A stretch of DNA of 64,000 bases from positions 186,001-250,000 of the forward strand of contig CAXXPL010000013.1 in the NCBI GenBank assembly GCA_963674665.2, in the 5' to 3' direction. Under the pieces are notes generated by a model. It did no database searches. It was not told the DNA's origin and worked only from the letters and a program-made list of their open reading frames with translations. A program made the position numbers and the translations under genes. This DNA comes from G963674665 sp963674665. Its GTDB lineage: Bacteria; Desulfobacterota; Desulfovibrionia; Desulfovibrionales; Desulfovibrionaceae. Positions 37,812 through 46,321 of this stretch are shown in pieces (the stretch's first letter is position 1; every line of letters begins with the position of its first letter).

Positions 37812-37829
37812 GGCGACAAATATGTCGCC
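37812..37829. promoter_or_regulatory. Candidate activator site 2 (perfect palindrome)
   Basis: GGCGACA, spacer AATA, TGTCGCC: a perfect 7-bp inverted repeat. It is centred about 206 bases upstream of the expected start of the sigma-54 transcript. Dyad symmetry with this spacing fits a Fis-type HTH dimer. Confidence 0.75.
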
Positions 37830-37906
37830 CCTCACAATAACACCTGTTTAGTCAACCAGTTAGCCATGACTCGGCATGGCCTGGTTCCTGCCCTCACCCC
37901 TTCGTC

Positions 37907-37922
37907 GCGACATGACTGTCGC
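37907..37922. promoter_or_regulatory. Candidate activator site 3 (perfect palindrome)
   Basis: GCGACA, spacer TGAC, TGTCGC: a perfect 6-bp inverted repeat of the same sequence as site 2, with a different spacer, so the arms rather than the spacer are conserved. It is centred about 112 bases upstream of the expected transcript start. Confidence 0.75.
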
Positions 37923-38000
37923 CTGGAAAGGGTGCTTTCCGCACCTTCCACTATCTTATTATTAGCTGAATATATTGAAGAATAATCTCCATACAGTTCC

Positions 38001-38018
38001 TTGGCACGGCCCATGCTT
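38001..38018 (+). promoter_or_regulatory. Sigma-54 promoter of the MBL/membrane-protein operon
   Basis: TTGGCACGGCCCATGCTT is essentially consensus: GG at 38003-38004, ten bases, GC at 38015-38016. Transcription would start near 38027, about 70 bases before the ATG at 38096. Confidence 0.95.
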
Positions 38019-38095
38019 TAGGGAGGCGGATGAGGCCAAGACCCCCCTTGAGGAAGGGGAAGTCAAGAATACTATCACTATTCCAGGAGGTTGAA

Positions 38096-39163
38096 ATGAA
38101 GAGAAGGCACTTTTTAAGGAATCTCGGGTTGGGCGTCGCGGGCATCTCCGCCGCCGGAATGGGCGGTCCTCTGGTCAAGGTGGCCGGAGCCGCGAAAAAA
38201 CAGGACATCGGCGAGTGCAAATCCGTGAAGGTTCACTGCATCTCCGAGACAAGCTGGTTCGACAGCCCCCGTATGCTCAAGGACATCAAGGACGCCGGCG
38301 GCGCCATGGTGAGCATGTACGACATCCCCTGGACCCAGGACAATATCGGCGGATACGTGGCCCTCATCGAGGTGGAGCAGTTGGACGGCAGCAAGCGCAT
38401 CATCCAGCTCGACACCGGCTGGCACCAGGGATGGACCGACTACGTGCTGGAAAAGTCCGGCCTGGGCAAGATGCTGGAGGACAAGAAGGTGGACATGCTG
38501 GTGGTCAGTCACGAGCACGAGGACCACTACTGGGGGCTGAAGTGCACGCTGAAGCGTTACCCGGACATCCCCATGGTCATCCCCAACACCTTCTACCCAG
38601 AGGGCAAGGCCCTGATGCAGGGCAAGTACAAGAACGACCTGGCCAAGGTCGAGAACGACATCCCCCACACCGGCGAGGTCGTGGAGCTTGGCCCCGACGA
38701 CCTGTACAACCCCTACCCCGGAGTGGCCATCAAGATGTTCGACATCCCCATCCTGCTCAAGTGCCGCGGGGAGCAGAACCTGTTCTTCAACGTCAAGGAC
38801 AAGGGTGTGGTGGCGGTTTCCGGTTGCTGCCACCAGGGCGTGTTGACCATGATGCACTGGGCGCGCCGCAACATCGAGGGATTCAAACCATACGGCCTGT
38901 ACGGCGGGCTGCATATCGCCGCCTTCGAGAACTGGGACCCCAAGTTCGACGACATCATTCGCGGCGTGGGCAAGATGGGGCTGGAAAAGATCGGCTGCAA
39001 CCACTGCACCGGCTGGATCTGGGCCACCAAGGCGCGCGAGGCCGGGCTGCCCATCGTTCTGGGAACCGAAAAATTCCGTGAGTACGACAAGCTGCCCACC
39101 ACCGGACAGGGCGCACCGGAGAACGTCTATCTGCGCAACGGCGATTCCATCACCTTTGGCTAA
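38096..39163 (+). CDS. Tat-exported metallo-beta-lactamase-fold protein (COG1237-like)
   Basis: 355 residues from ATG at 38096, with AGGAGG five bases ahead. The N-terminus KRRHFLRNLGLGVAGISAAGMGG is a Tat-type signal. Metal-binding motif HEHEDH (HxHxDH) appears as VVSHEHEDHYWGLK, followed by SGCCHQGVL, YGGLHIA and CNHCTGW, the later His/Cys set typical of COG1237-like MBL proteins. The substrate is unknown; some relatives act on pterin-like phosphates, but exported forms are not characterised to my knowledge. It is the first gene of the operon behind the sigma-54 promoter. Confidence 0.85.
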   Translation: MKRRHFLRNLGLGVAGISAAGMGGPLVKVAGAAKKQDIGECKSVKVHCISETSWFDSPRMLKDIKDAGGAMVSMYDIPWTQDNIGGYVALIEVEQLDGSKRIIQLDTGWHQGWTDYVLEKSGLGKMLEDKKVDMLVVSHEHEDHYWGLKCTLKRYPDIPMVIPNTFYPEGKALMQGKYKNDLAKVENDIPHTGEVVELGPDDLYNPYPGVAIKMFDIPILLKCRGEQNLFFNVKDKGVVAVSGCCHQGVLTMMHWARRNIEGFKPYGLYGGLHIAAFENWDPKFDDIIRGVGKMGLEKIGCNHCTGWIWATKAREAGLPIVLGTEKFREYDKLPTTGQGAPENVYLRNGDSITFG

Positions 39164-39288
39164 AACCGCGCCATAGACGCCTGATCGACAATCATTTCGG
39201 CACGCGCCCTTTCCCTGGTCACTGGGTTCGTTTCCCGGGGCGCGGGCCGGATACTCAGGCCGCGCGGCGGCCCAAAGGAGCATAGACA

Positions 39289-40533
39289 ATGAGCAACAAC
39301 GCTACCACAGTGGATGCGCTGGCGGCTGCGAATCCCCCCCGTGTGAAAAGCGCCCTCCTGTCGGGCGCGCTCAATCTCGGGGTGGTGCTGCTCGTGGCCC
39401 AGGCATGCTGGTACGTGGTTTTCTCGCCCGAAGGCTTCATGCGCATGTACACGCCCAACGTGGGCGTGTCTTTTGTCATCACCGTGCTGATGGTCATCCA
39501 CTGGGGCGTGGATGTTTTCGACTACTGGCCCTTCAGCCGCTCCTGGCTGGATACAGCGCCCGCCATGGTTCGCGGAGCGACTCTGTTCGCGACCTATCTG
39601 TTCCTGGGCTGGCTGGTGATGTTCGTCTTCTACTATCACCTCCTGGGCATGTACGGCCTGCTGTTCTTCAGCGGCCCCGGCCTGCTCACCGGCGGCGGAC
39701 TTGGTCAGTACGCACAGACCGCCACGGAAAATGCCTGCTTCGCCCAGGTGATGATGAACACGAGCATCATCTTCTTCACCATCCTCTGGCTCACCGTCCT
39801 CGGCTTTCGCCCCTGGAACGCCCAGGGGCGCTTCGGCCGCGGACTGGGCGTGTTCTTCGCTGGCCTGGTTCTGGCGGCCATGGCCTTCAGCGTCCTGTTC
39901 TACCCCCACATCGCCTACCAGTTCTACCCGGCCCAGGTGTTCATGGGCGCCGAGCCCTGGTGGATCGACCAGGCAATGACCATGAGCAGCCAGTTCCATT
40001 TCGGCTGGATCGTGCCCGCCCTGGTGTTGCTGTACTGGAGCAACATGCTCTGGGAAGGGCGCCCCTGGTCGCTGATATCCAACACCGCGCTGCGCTCCGT
40101 GGTGATGACCGTCACGGTGCTGGTTGCGGGCTACGTTATCATGCTAGCCAGCAACATGGTCATGGACTGGTGGTGGGACCTGGAGGCCTTCGAAGGCGGC
40201 GCCACCCTGGAGAATCCCGCTTGGCGCTGGAACCATGTGGCCGAGATGGCCATGTTCTGCCATGCCGTGGCTTTCATCCTCGCCAACTACTTCAGCAACT
40301 GGCCCAATACCAAAAGCGTTGGAATCAACGCCCTGGTTCGCACCGCCATCGCCGTGGCGGGCGGCCTGGGTCTTTCATACCTCTACTACGTCCTTGGGCC
40401 GTTTTTCCTGGGAACCGTACCCGGCATCGCGCAGGAAGGGGACACCACCCTGGCCTGGACCGTGATGTTCCTCATTCTGATGTTCACACATCAGAAGTTC
40501 TTCCTGGGATGGCCCTTCCAGAAGCAACGTTGA
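39289..40533 (+). CDS. Polytopic inner-membrane protein of unknown family
   Basis: 414 residues with about ten membrane segments. Aromatic/acidic-rich loops occur between them (VFDYWPFSRSW, MDWWWDLEAFEGG), and the last helix region ends THQKFFLGWPFQKQR. I do not recognise a transporter signature or nucleotide/heme motif. AAAGGAG precedes the ATG; the gap to the upstream MBL gene is 125 bases, but no terminator was seen there. With the exported MBL protein it may form a membrane-associated enzyme or transport unit (inference). Confidence 0.75.
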   Translation: MSNNATTVDALAAANPPRVKSALLSGALNLGVVLLVAQACWYVVFSPEGFMRMYTPNVGVSFVITVLMVIHWGVDVFDYWPFSRSWLDTAPAMVRGATLFATYLFLGWLVMFVFYYHLLGMYGLLFFSGPGLLTGGGLGQYAQTATENACFAQVMMNTSIIFFTILWLTVLGFRPWNAQGRFGRGLGVFFAGLVLAAMAFSVLFYPHIAYQFYPAQVFMGAEPWWIDQAMTMSSQFHFGWIVPALVLLYWSNMLWEGRPWSLISNTALRSVVMTVTVLVAGYVIMLASNMVMDWWWDLEAFEGGATLENPAWRWNHVAEMAMFCHAVAFILANYFSNWPNTKSVGINALVRTAIAVAGGLGLSYLYYVLGPFFLGTVPGIAQEGDTTLAWTVMFLILMFTHQKFFLGWPFQKQR

Positions 40534-40539
40534 CAACAA

Positions 40540-40566
40540 GCGGGCCGTCTGTTCCGGGCGGCCCGC
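40540..40566 (+). other. GC hairpin between the membrane protein and the next small gene
   Basis: GCGGGCC (40540-40546) and GGCCCGC (40560-40566) are perfect complements. No T-run follows and the next gene starts 20 bases later with its own GGAGG, so a stabiliser or expression-tuning element is more likely than a terminator. Confidence 0.5.
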
Positions 40567-40585
40567 AACCAGCATGGAGGATGCC

Positions 40586-40855
40586 ATGAGTACAAGCAAG
40601 GTGGTCTCGCGCCGCGGGATGTTCAGACAGCTGTTACGTGAAACCGTGGACGTTGTTCTCGAGGCCAGAAGTACTTTCAAAAAGGCGGCCAACGGGTTGG
40701 ATCTTTTCGCCTCTTCCGACACCAGCTACCCCCTCACGCTGTATTACCCGCGTGAACTGTTCGAGGAGGAAGCGCTACGTCATGGCATCGACATCGACAA
40801 GGTGGGCATCGAGGAGGCCGTTCGCCGTCTCGTGACCAAGAACGGACGCAAATAA
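40586..40855 (+). CDS. Small unknown protein of the MBL operon
   Basis: 89 residues from ATG at 40586, with GGAGG seven bases ahead. The N-terminus is basic (STSKVVSRRGMFRQLLRE) but lacks the hydrophobic stretch of a Tat signal. The remainder is helical and charged (REALF-EEEALRHGIDIDKVGIEEAVRRLV style). The family is not recognised. It precedes the next gene by 2 bases. Confidence 0.65.
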   Translation: MSTSKVVSRRGMFRQLLRETVDVVLEARSTFKKAANGLDLFASSDTSYPLTLYYPRELFEEEALRHGIDIDKVGIEEAVRRLVTKNGRK

Positions 40856-40857
40856 CC

Positions 40858-41559
40858 ATGGATGGAACCCGGCTTCCAAACATCGACCAGGGGCTGTGGG
40901 CAATGAACATGGTGGACGGAGCGTTGCGCATGGCCATGCCCAATCCGTCGGCGCGCCAGGCCATGGGATTGAACGGTGTCAGCGAAAAACTGTACGAGCC
41001 GCTGGGCTGGTTCTTGTGGCTCGACAACGCGCCCGGCCCCTATGGCCTGGAACTCCTGGACGCTCAAACCAGGGGCAGATCCCTGTTTCTCGTACGATGC
41101 TACCCCGCTCCGGACAGTCCCCTGTTTTCCTTGCTCTCCGAAAAGGAGCGCTGCCTGCGGTGCTCCCCGCGATTCGACGACACCGGCACCCCTGTACAGG
41201 AAGATTGTGTTGAGCCCGATTCCTGGATGTTCGTCGTGGGAGCCCTGGGTCTCACCCCGAAGCACGGCGATACGGCATCGGGCATGCGCGTGGAACTCCT
41301 TACCGACCCCGGCTGGACGCAGTCCGCATCGTGGCGGCTATACGACTTCATGGTCTGCCTGCTGTGCCACCATCATGGCCTTGCGGCGCATAGGGCCGAA
41401 AGCGTCCACGGGGCGCAGGAGATTCCCTGGCAACTGTGCTGCGACCTGGCGCCCGGAGCCGGGAAGGCGCCGTCTCGCCCCGTACCCTGGAGCAATCCCC
41501 TGTGGTGGCGCCCCCATTGCCTGGGCATCACCGCCTGTGGGGTGGAGTACGATGACTAG
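40858..41559 (+). CDS. Unknown Cys-containing protein, last gene of the MBL operon
   Basis: 233 residues. There is no membrane segment; Cys and Trp are abundant (ERCLRCSPRF, CLLCHHHG, WQLCCDLAPGAG, SNPLWWRPHCLGITACG), suggesting metal binding or disulfides. The family is not recognised. The start is 2 bases after the preceding stop. It is the last gene visible in the sigma-54-controlled operon; the following gene (larA-like) is ~200 bases on. Confidence 0.6.
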   Translation: MDGTRLPNIDQGLWAMNMVDGALRMAMPNPSARQAMGLNGVSEKLYEPLGWFLWLDNAPGPYGLELLDAQTRGRSLFLVRCYPAPDSPLFSLLSEKERCLRCSPRFDDTGTPVQEDCVEPDSWMFVVGALGLTPKHGDTASGMRVELLTDPGWTQSASWRLYDFMVCLLCHHHGLAAHRAESVHGAQEIPWQLCCDLAPGAGKAPSRPVPWSNPLWWRPHCLGITACGVEYDD

Positions 41560-41756
41560 CTGGACAGTATAATAAAATTCTGCCTGACAGCTTGAAAATC
41601 TTTCAAAGGAGGCTTAACAGTGCAGGTTGGAAAAATCCGCTTAGTCTGAAAGTTTTTTCAGGCCTATGCGCCTGCATTGCAACCACCAGGGACTGATGTT
41701 GCAGGACATTCAACTTCAAAACATAAAACCAGGTGTGAGAACCACAAGGTAATACC

Positions 41757-43016
41757 ATGCAACTTGAACTGTTTTGCGGCGATAAACCTGTCATGCTTCA
41801 TCTGCCTGATTCCGCACATACAATTGAAATGGATCCCATACCTGCTCTGGCAGATCCCATAGCGGCAGTGCGTGAGGCTCTGGCCAATCCCATCGGCAGC
41901 CCCTGCCTTGAAGAACTGGCCAAGGGGCGGAAGGACGCCTGCATTGTCATCTCAGACATAACCAGGCCGGTCCCGAACCAGATCACCCTCCCCCCCATCA
42001 TGGAGGCTCTGGAAAAGGGGGGAATTCCCAGGGACAAGGTCACCATCCTCATCGCCACGGGCATGCACAGGCCCAACCTGGGCGCCGAGCTGGAATCCAT
42101 GGTGGGGCGCGAAATCATGGAAACCTGCAACATCGTCAACCACTTCTGTCGCAAAGAGGGCGAAAATAGGGAGATAGCGCGCATCGACGGCGCTCCCATC
42201 GAGATAAACGAACGCTACCTCGACGCCGACCTCAAGATCCTCACCGGGCTCATCGAACCCCATTTCTACGCCGGTTTCTCAGGGGGGCGGAAATCCATCC
42301 TGCCCGGTATCTCCAGCTTCGAAACCATGAAATTCATGCACTCCTACCGCGTGATCCAGCAGTTGGACAACGTCAACTGTCGTCTCCAGGGCAATCTGTT
42401 CCATGACTACGCCATGCGGGTCACGGAGCTGGCGGGCGCGGATTTCATCTGCAACGTGGTCATCAACCGCCACCGGGAACTGGCAGGCGTATTTGCCGGG
42501 CACCATGACAAGGCGCACCTTGCGGGATGCGAACTCGTGGGCAGGCACTCCGTGGTGGAGCTGCCCCATCATATGGATCTGGTGGTCACGTCAGGCGGGG
42601 GGTACCCCCTGGATTCCAGCTTCTACCAGGTCAGCAAGGCCCTTACCTGCGCCAAGGACGTACTCGAGCCGGGTGGCGTGATCCTGGTGACCTGCGGCTG
42701 CCAGGAGGGCCTGGGCAACGAGGAGTTCACCTCCATCATGCGCAGCACGCCCACGCCTGAAGCTTTTGACAAGAATTACAGCAGGCCCGAGGACTTCGTC
42801 ATCGACCAGTGGTGCGCGCAGAACATCTACCAGGCCCTGGAAAAGGCCGAAGGCATCCTCATCCACTCGCCAGGGCTGTCCGAGGAGGATGTGCGGGCAT
42901 TTGGCGGCGTCAAGGTGCGGGATCCCCAGGCTATTCTCGATGAGCTGCTTCCCTCGCACCCCCGTGTGGCGGTGTTTCCCGAAGGACCCTATGCGGTGGG
43001 CAAGGTGAAGGAATAG
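41757..43016 (+). CDS. LarA-family nickel-dependent racemase/epimerase-like protein
   Basis: 419 residues. The LarA motifs are in order: ISDITRPVPN near 66, ATGMHRPN, and GFSGGRKSILPGISSFETMKF around 185-205. The Lys of GGRKS matches the residue linked to the pyridinium-thiocarboxylate nickel pincer cofactor in LarA. Late motifs include TSGGGYPLD. Lactate racemase and other 2-hydroxyacid racemases belong to this family, so substrate is not certain. The NPN-cofactor genes larB, larC and larE are not in the window. A hairpin covers its stop codon. Confidence 0.82.
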   Translation: MQLELFCGDKPVMLHLPDSAHTIEMDPIPALADPIAAVREALANPIGSPCLEELAKGRKDACIVISDITRPVPNQITLPPIMEALEKGGIPRDKVTILIATGMHRPNLGAELESMVGREIMETCNIVNHFCRKEGENREIARIDGAPIEINERYLDADLKILTGLIEPHFYAGFSGGRKSILPGISSFETMKFMHSYRVIQQLDNVNCRLQGNLFHDYAMRVTELAGADFICNVVINRHRELAGVFAGHHDKAHLAGCELVGRHSVVELPHHMDLVVTSGGGYPLDSSFYQVSKALTCAKDVLEPGGVILVTCGCQEGLGNEEFTSIMRSTPTPEAFDKNYSRPEDFVIDQWCAQNIYQALEKAEGILIHSPGLSEEDVRAFGGVKVRDPQAILDELLPSHPRVAVFPEGPYAVGKVKE

Positions 43017-43042
43017 AGCATCTCAAATGCAAAATGCTCCAA
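43016..43042 (+). terminator. Hairpin at the end of the LarA-like gene
   Basis: GAGCAT (43016-43021) and ATGCTC (43034-43039) pair around a loop that itself contains ATGC. It overlaps the stop codon. A T-run is absent; a stronger stem follows at 43122. Confidence 0.4.
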
Positions 43043-43099
43043 GAGGAGACGCCTGACGACACAATATTCCCAACACGCTTCAACCTCCTGTCTACATCC

Positions 43100-43170
43100 G
43101 TAGCAAGCAACCTTTCAAACACATGGGGACCATACGACAAAGCCTTCCGTATGGTCCCCATGCCTTTCTT
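43100..43170 (+). terminator. Strong hairpin terminator, related to the one at 33400
   Basis: A 15-bp perfect stem: CATGGGGACCATACG (43122-43136) with CGTATGGTCCCCATG (43148-43162), loop ACAAAGCCTTC, followed by CCTTTCTT. The upstream GTAGCAA and CAAAC words are shared with 33400-33458. Confidence 0.8.
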
Positions 43171-43213
43171 CCCGGTGCGATGTCCGCGATACTCACTGGA
43201 TCCGCGAACGCGG

Positions 43214-43295
43214 CACTAGCCAGAACAAGAGGGGCGGGGGGAATTGCGACCTCTCTCTCCAAAGGTTTCCCCCCGGTCTGATCCAGTGGCTAGTG
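43214..43295 (-). terminator. Compound hairpin covering the nifA stop codon
   Basis: Outer arms CACTAGCCA (43214-43222) and TGGCTAGTG (43287-43295) are perfect complements. Inner arms GGGGGGAA (43236-43243) and TTCCCCCC (43267-43274) are too. The outer right arm contains the nifA stop codon. Probably the nifA terminator, although no T-run follows. Confidence 0.6.
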
Positions 43296-44873
43296 ACCTA
43301 TCCCCCCTTGCTGAGACAACCGTTTGCTGCGTGCGCGCTCTGTGGCCACGTGCTCTTCCAGGCCGAACTTTCGGACCCGGTAGCCCATCTGCCTGGCCGT
43401 GAGGCCGAGGCTCTCCGCGGCCTTGTACTGAATCCAGTCATTTTCACGCAACGCGTTAAGTATTTCACGCCGCTCGATCTCGTCCAGGGATTCACCCCGC
43501 TGCTGTGAAGGACCGTGCGGTGTCTTCTCCTGTACGGAATGCGCTGCCAGCGAACTTTTCAGCATACCCACATCGATGCGGTCGCCATCGTAAAGAATCG
43601 CCATGCGCTCCATGAGATTTTCCATTTCCCGTACATTACCAGGCCACGTATATTTTTTCAACAGTTCGAACGCTTCGGGCGTCAAAGTGAAACGTCTCCC
43701 GTATTCACGTGTCACCTTCTCAATGAAATGATGCAACAAGGTAGGCAGGTCCTCTCGCCGATCCCGCAATGGGGGCACCATGATGGGAAATACCGAGAGC
43801 CTGTAGAACAGGTCGCTCCTGAAGCCGCCCCCCTCGGCCAGAGAGTTAAGATCTCGGTTGGTGGCCGCGAGAATGCGCACATTGACCTTGCGCGTGGTAT
43901 TGGACCCCAGCCGTTCGAATTCTTTCTCCTGCAGGACCCGCAACAGCTTGCTCTGTACACCGAGGGACAATTCGCCAATTTCGTCCAGAAATATGGTGCC
44001 CTGGTGAGCATCCTCGAAGCGCCCCGGTCTGGAACTCACCGCACCGGTGTACGCGCCCTTTTCATGGCCAAAGAGTTCACTCTCCAGCAGGTTGTCCGGG
44101 ATGGCCGCGCAGTTGACCTTCACAAAGGGGTGGTCGGCGCGATCGGAGAGCTGGTGGATGATCCTGGCAATGAGGGTCTTGCCCACACCGGACTCGCCCA
44201 GGAGCAGGACCGTGGCCTTTGTGGGGGCGACACGGGCGATCTGCCGCTCCACGTCCTGCATGGCCAGGCTGTCGCCAACGATATACAACCCTTTTGATTT
44301 TTTCGATATTCTGTACTTCAAAGAGACATTTTCCCGGCGCAGAGCTTCCTCGCGGGAGCGTATCTTTTCGTTCAGGCTGATGAACTGAGCAATAAGCGTG
44401 GCCACCACGGAGAGGAAGTCCACGTCATGCTCCACCGAAACATCATCCCCGAACAGCCGGTCCACGTTGAGCACGCCAATGGGCTTGCCGTGGAGGATGA
44501 TGGGCACTCCCACGAAGGAAATGCGTCCCCTCTCGAGCCGCCTCGCGCCGGTACGGTCCAGGAAAAGCGGCTCCCTGGAGATGTCGGGCACGTAATACGG
44601 CTCCGCGGTCTTGAAGATCCTGCCCGTGACGCCCTCCCCCAACCTGTAGACGCCGCGCTGCTTCTCCTCGGCGGTAAGACCGTGGGAAGCCGCAATGCTC
44701 AACACACCCGTGGTGTTGTCCAGCAGCGTGATGGTGGCGCGGCGCATATGCATGGTCTCGGAGAGGATGTCCAACACCTCCTCAAGGGCGCTTTCAAGGT
44801 CCAGCGCCCGATCGATGACCTCGCAAATGGCCAACAGGGTTTCAAACATGGGGCGGTATTCTGATGTTGGCAT
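43290..44873 (-). CDS. nifA: NifA-type sigma-54 activator
   Basis: 527 residues. N-terminal GAF domain (~15-165), AAA+ domain with Walker A GESGVGKTLIARI, contact loop GAYTGA, Walker B GTIFLDEIGE, then a basic linker and a Fis-type HTH (AESLGLTARQMGYRVRKFGLE), whose ARQMGYR core is typical of NifA. There is no receiver domain. It activates sigma-54 promoters in response to redox/nitrogen status (family knowledge), here probably the nifH promoter at 22389. Absence of the proteobacterial Cys-x4-Cys interdomain motif could not be fully excluded but I saw none. It is separate from the nif operon by ~10 kb. Confidence 0.85.
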   Translation of the reverse strand: MPTSEYRPMFETLLAICEVIDRALDLESALEEVLDILSETMHMRRATITLLDNTTGVLSIAASHGLTAEEKQRGVYRLGEGVTGRIFKTAEPYYVPDISREPLFLDRTGARRLERGRISFVGVPIILHGKPIGVLNVDRLFGDDVSVEHDVDFLSVVATLIAQFISLNEKIRSREEALRRENVSLKYRISKKSKGLYIVGDSLAMQDVERQIARVAPTKATVLLLGESGVGKTLIARIIHQLSDRADHPFVKVNCAAIPDNLLESELFGHEKGAYTGAVSSRPGRFEDAHQGTIFLDEIGELSLGVQSKLLRVLQEKEFERLGSNTTRKVNVRILAATNRDLNSLAEGGGFRSDLFYRLSVFPIMVPPLRDRREDLPTLLHHFIEKVTREYGRRFTLTPEAFELLKKYTWPGNVREMENLMERMAILYDGDRIDVGMLKSSLAAHSVQEKTPHGPSQQRGESLDEIERREILNALRENDWIQYKAAESLGLTARQMGYRVRKFGLEEHVATERARSKRLSQQGGIGH

Positions 44874-44915
44874 GTCACTTTCTAAGCATAAAACATGCTA
44901 GTTTCTAAAAATACC

Positions 44916-44943
44916 TTTATACTAGCCGGTTGCGAATCAAGAC
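44916..44943 (-). promoter_or_regulatory. Possible nifA promoter
   Basis: On the minus strand GTCTTG, 16 bases, TATAAA lies about 40 bases before the nifA ATG. The -10 is good but the -35 is poor. Confidence 0.35.
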
Positions 44944-45344
44944 TCTTAGTCATCGCAGGGACATATCACAATAATGGAAAATAATGCCATAAGCGTATCA
45001 CCTGACCACAGCCACGCATCTTTGTCTTCACATCCTTCGGAAGCCCATTGATTGCGCCGGATACGGGTCTTTCGGTTCAAACGATTCACAGGCACGGATA
45101 CACACGAGTAAAAGCCCCACAGCTCTTCTGAACATTTTTGGGAAATTCAATCGGATTTTTACCTTTTCTAACAGCTGATCCGGGTCTGGACTTGACGATG
45201 ACAAAGTGTTAAATCAATAAATATTGATATAGTGATGTGCGGGCGGAATATCTCTTTTTGATATATTCGCAGACTGATGAAACCTTCTTCAAGCCTGTCC
45301 AGCGCCCGCCAGGACCTTGCCTCCATGCCCTTTCAGGAGCAACA
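44944..45344. other. Intergenic region between nifA and cooC, with a 14-bp palindrome
   Basis: About 400 bases, AT-rich, no supportable gene. A perfect palindrome TCAATAAATATTGA occurs at 45214-45227, about 120 bases upstream of the cooC ATG, next to a promoter-like TTGACG at 45193. It may be an operator of the CODH/ACS operon, but no other copy was found in the window. Confidence 0.4.
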
Positions 45345-46112
45345 ATGAACAAGACCATCGCCATCGCCGGGAAAGGGGGAGTGGGAAAGACTACCCTCTC
45401 AGCCCTGACAATCTTTCGTTGTATCGGTACCGGGCGAACGCCCCTCATAACCCCTGTTCTCGCTGTTGATGCCGACCCGAACGCCTGCCTGGACATCGCC
45501 CTGGGCATCCAGGCCACTGCCAGTGTCGGAGCGTTGCGCGAAGAGGCCCGAAGAGAAGCTGAAAAGGGTATGGCCCCGGGACTCTCCAAGCAGCAGTTCC
45601 TGGAGATGCGCATCGCCGAAAGTCTGGTGGAGGGTGACGACTTCGATTACATCTCCATGGGGCGTCCGGAGGGCCCCGGCTGCTACTGCTACGCCAACGC
45701 GGTGCTCAAAGACGTCATGGCCAGGATCGCGGACAACTACCCACTGGTGGTCATAGACAACGAGGCCGGCCTGGAGAACCTCTCACGCAGGCTGGTACCG
45801 CGTTGCGACCTGCTCGTGGTGGTGGCCGACCCCTCGCACAGGGGGCTGGAGACCATGGCCCGCATCCACGCTTTGGCCAATGAGATGGGCCTGGACTACG
45901 GGAAACTCGCCCTTGTGGTGAACCGAACCTCGGGAACCGAGCCCCCGGAGCTGGCCTCGAATCTGAAGGAACAGACCGGGGCAGACCTGCTCCTGGCTCT
46001 TCCGCAGGACGCGGAATTGGCCTCCCTGGCCGAACAGGGCGCTCCACTGGAACGATTGTCCCAACATTCCCGGCTATGGGGGGGCGTGGACGACTTGCTC
46101 TCGCTGCTGTAA
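45345..46112 (+). CDS. cooC: CO dehydrogenase maturation ATPase CooC
   Basis: 255 residues from ATG at 45345 with AGGAG ahead; longer frames upstream lack support. Deviant Walker A GKGGVGKTT at residues 9-17 and the Cys motif CYCYANAVLKDVM (CxC, dimer metal site) are the CooC hallmarks. It helps insert nickel into the C-cluster of CODH with ATP hydrolysis. It is the first gene of the operon; the next gene is 209 bases on. Confidence 0.92.
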   Translation: MNKTIAIAGKGGVGKTTLSALTIFRCIGTGRTPLITPVLAVDADPNACLDIALGIQATASVGALREEARREAEKGMAPGLSKQQFLEMRIAESLVEGDDFDYISMGRPEGPGCYCYANAVLKDVMARIADNYPLVVIDNEAGLENLSRRLVPRCDLLVVVADPSHRGLETMARIHALANEMGLDYGKLALVVNRTSGTEPPELASNLKEQTGADLLLALPQDAELASLAEQGAPLERLSQHSRLWGGVDDLLSLL

Positions 46113-46321
46113 ACTAGCCTGTAACAATCAGGCCATCGCCTTTCGGACTGGATCGGGAAGCAGCCGCAAAGGGGTTTTCGACTGCTTTCCACCAGCCTCC
46201 CACCTTGTTCTTCCTGTAATGTTTCCGGGAGGGGGGAACGCGAGTGGAAACCATTTTGCAACAAGACTTTTCCACTCGCGAAACGCTTTCACCCAGGAAA
46301 ACCAGCATCAAGGATGGTGAC

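Noticed and set aside
41646..41700. Sigma-54 box ahead of the LarA-like gene
   Set aside because: The best GG...GC pair has an 11-base spacer instead of ten and poor flanks.
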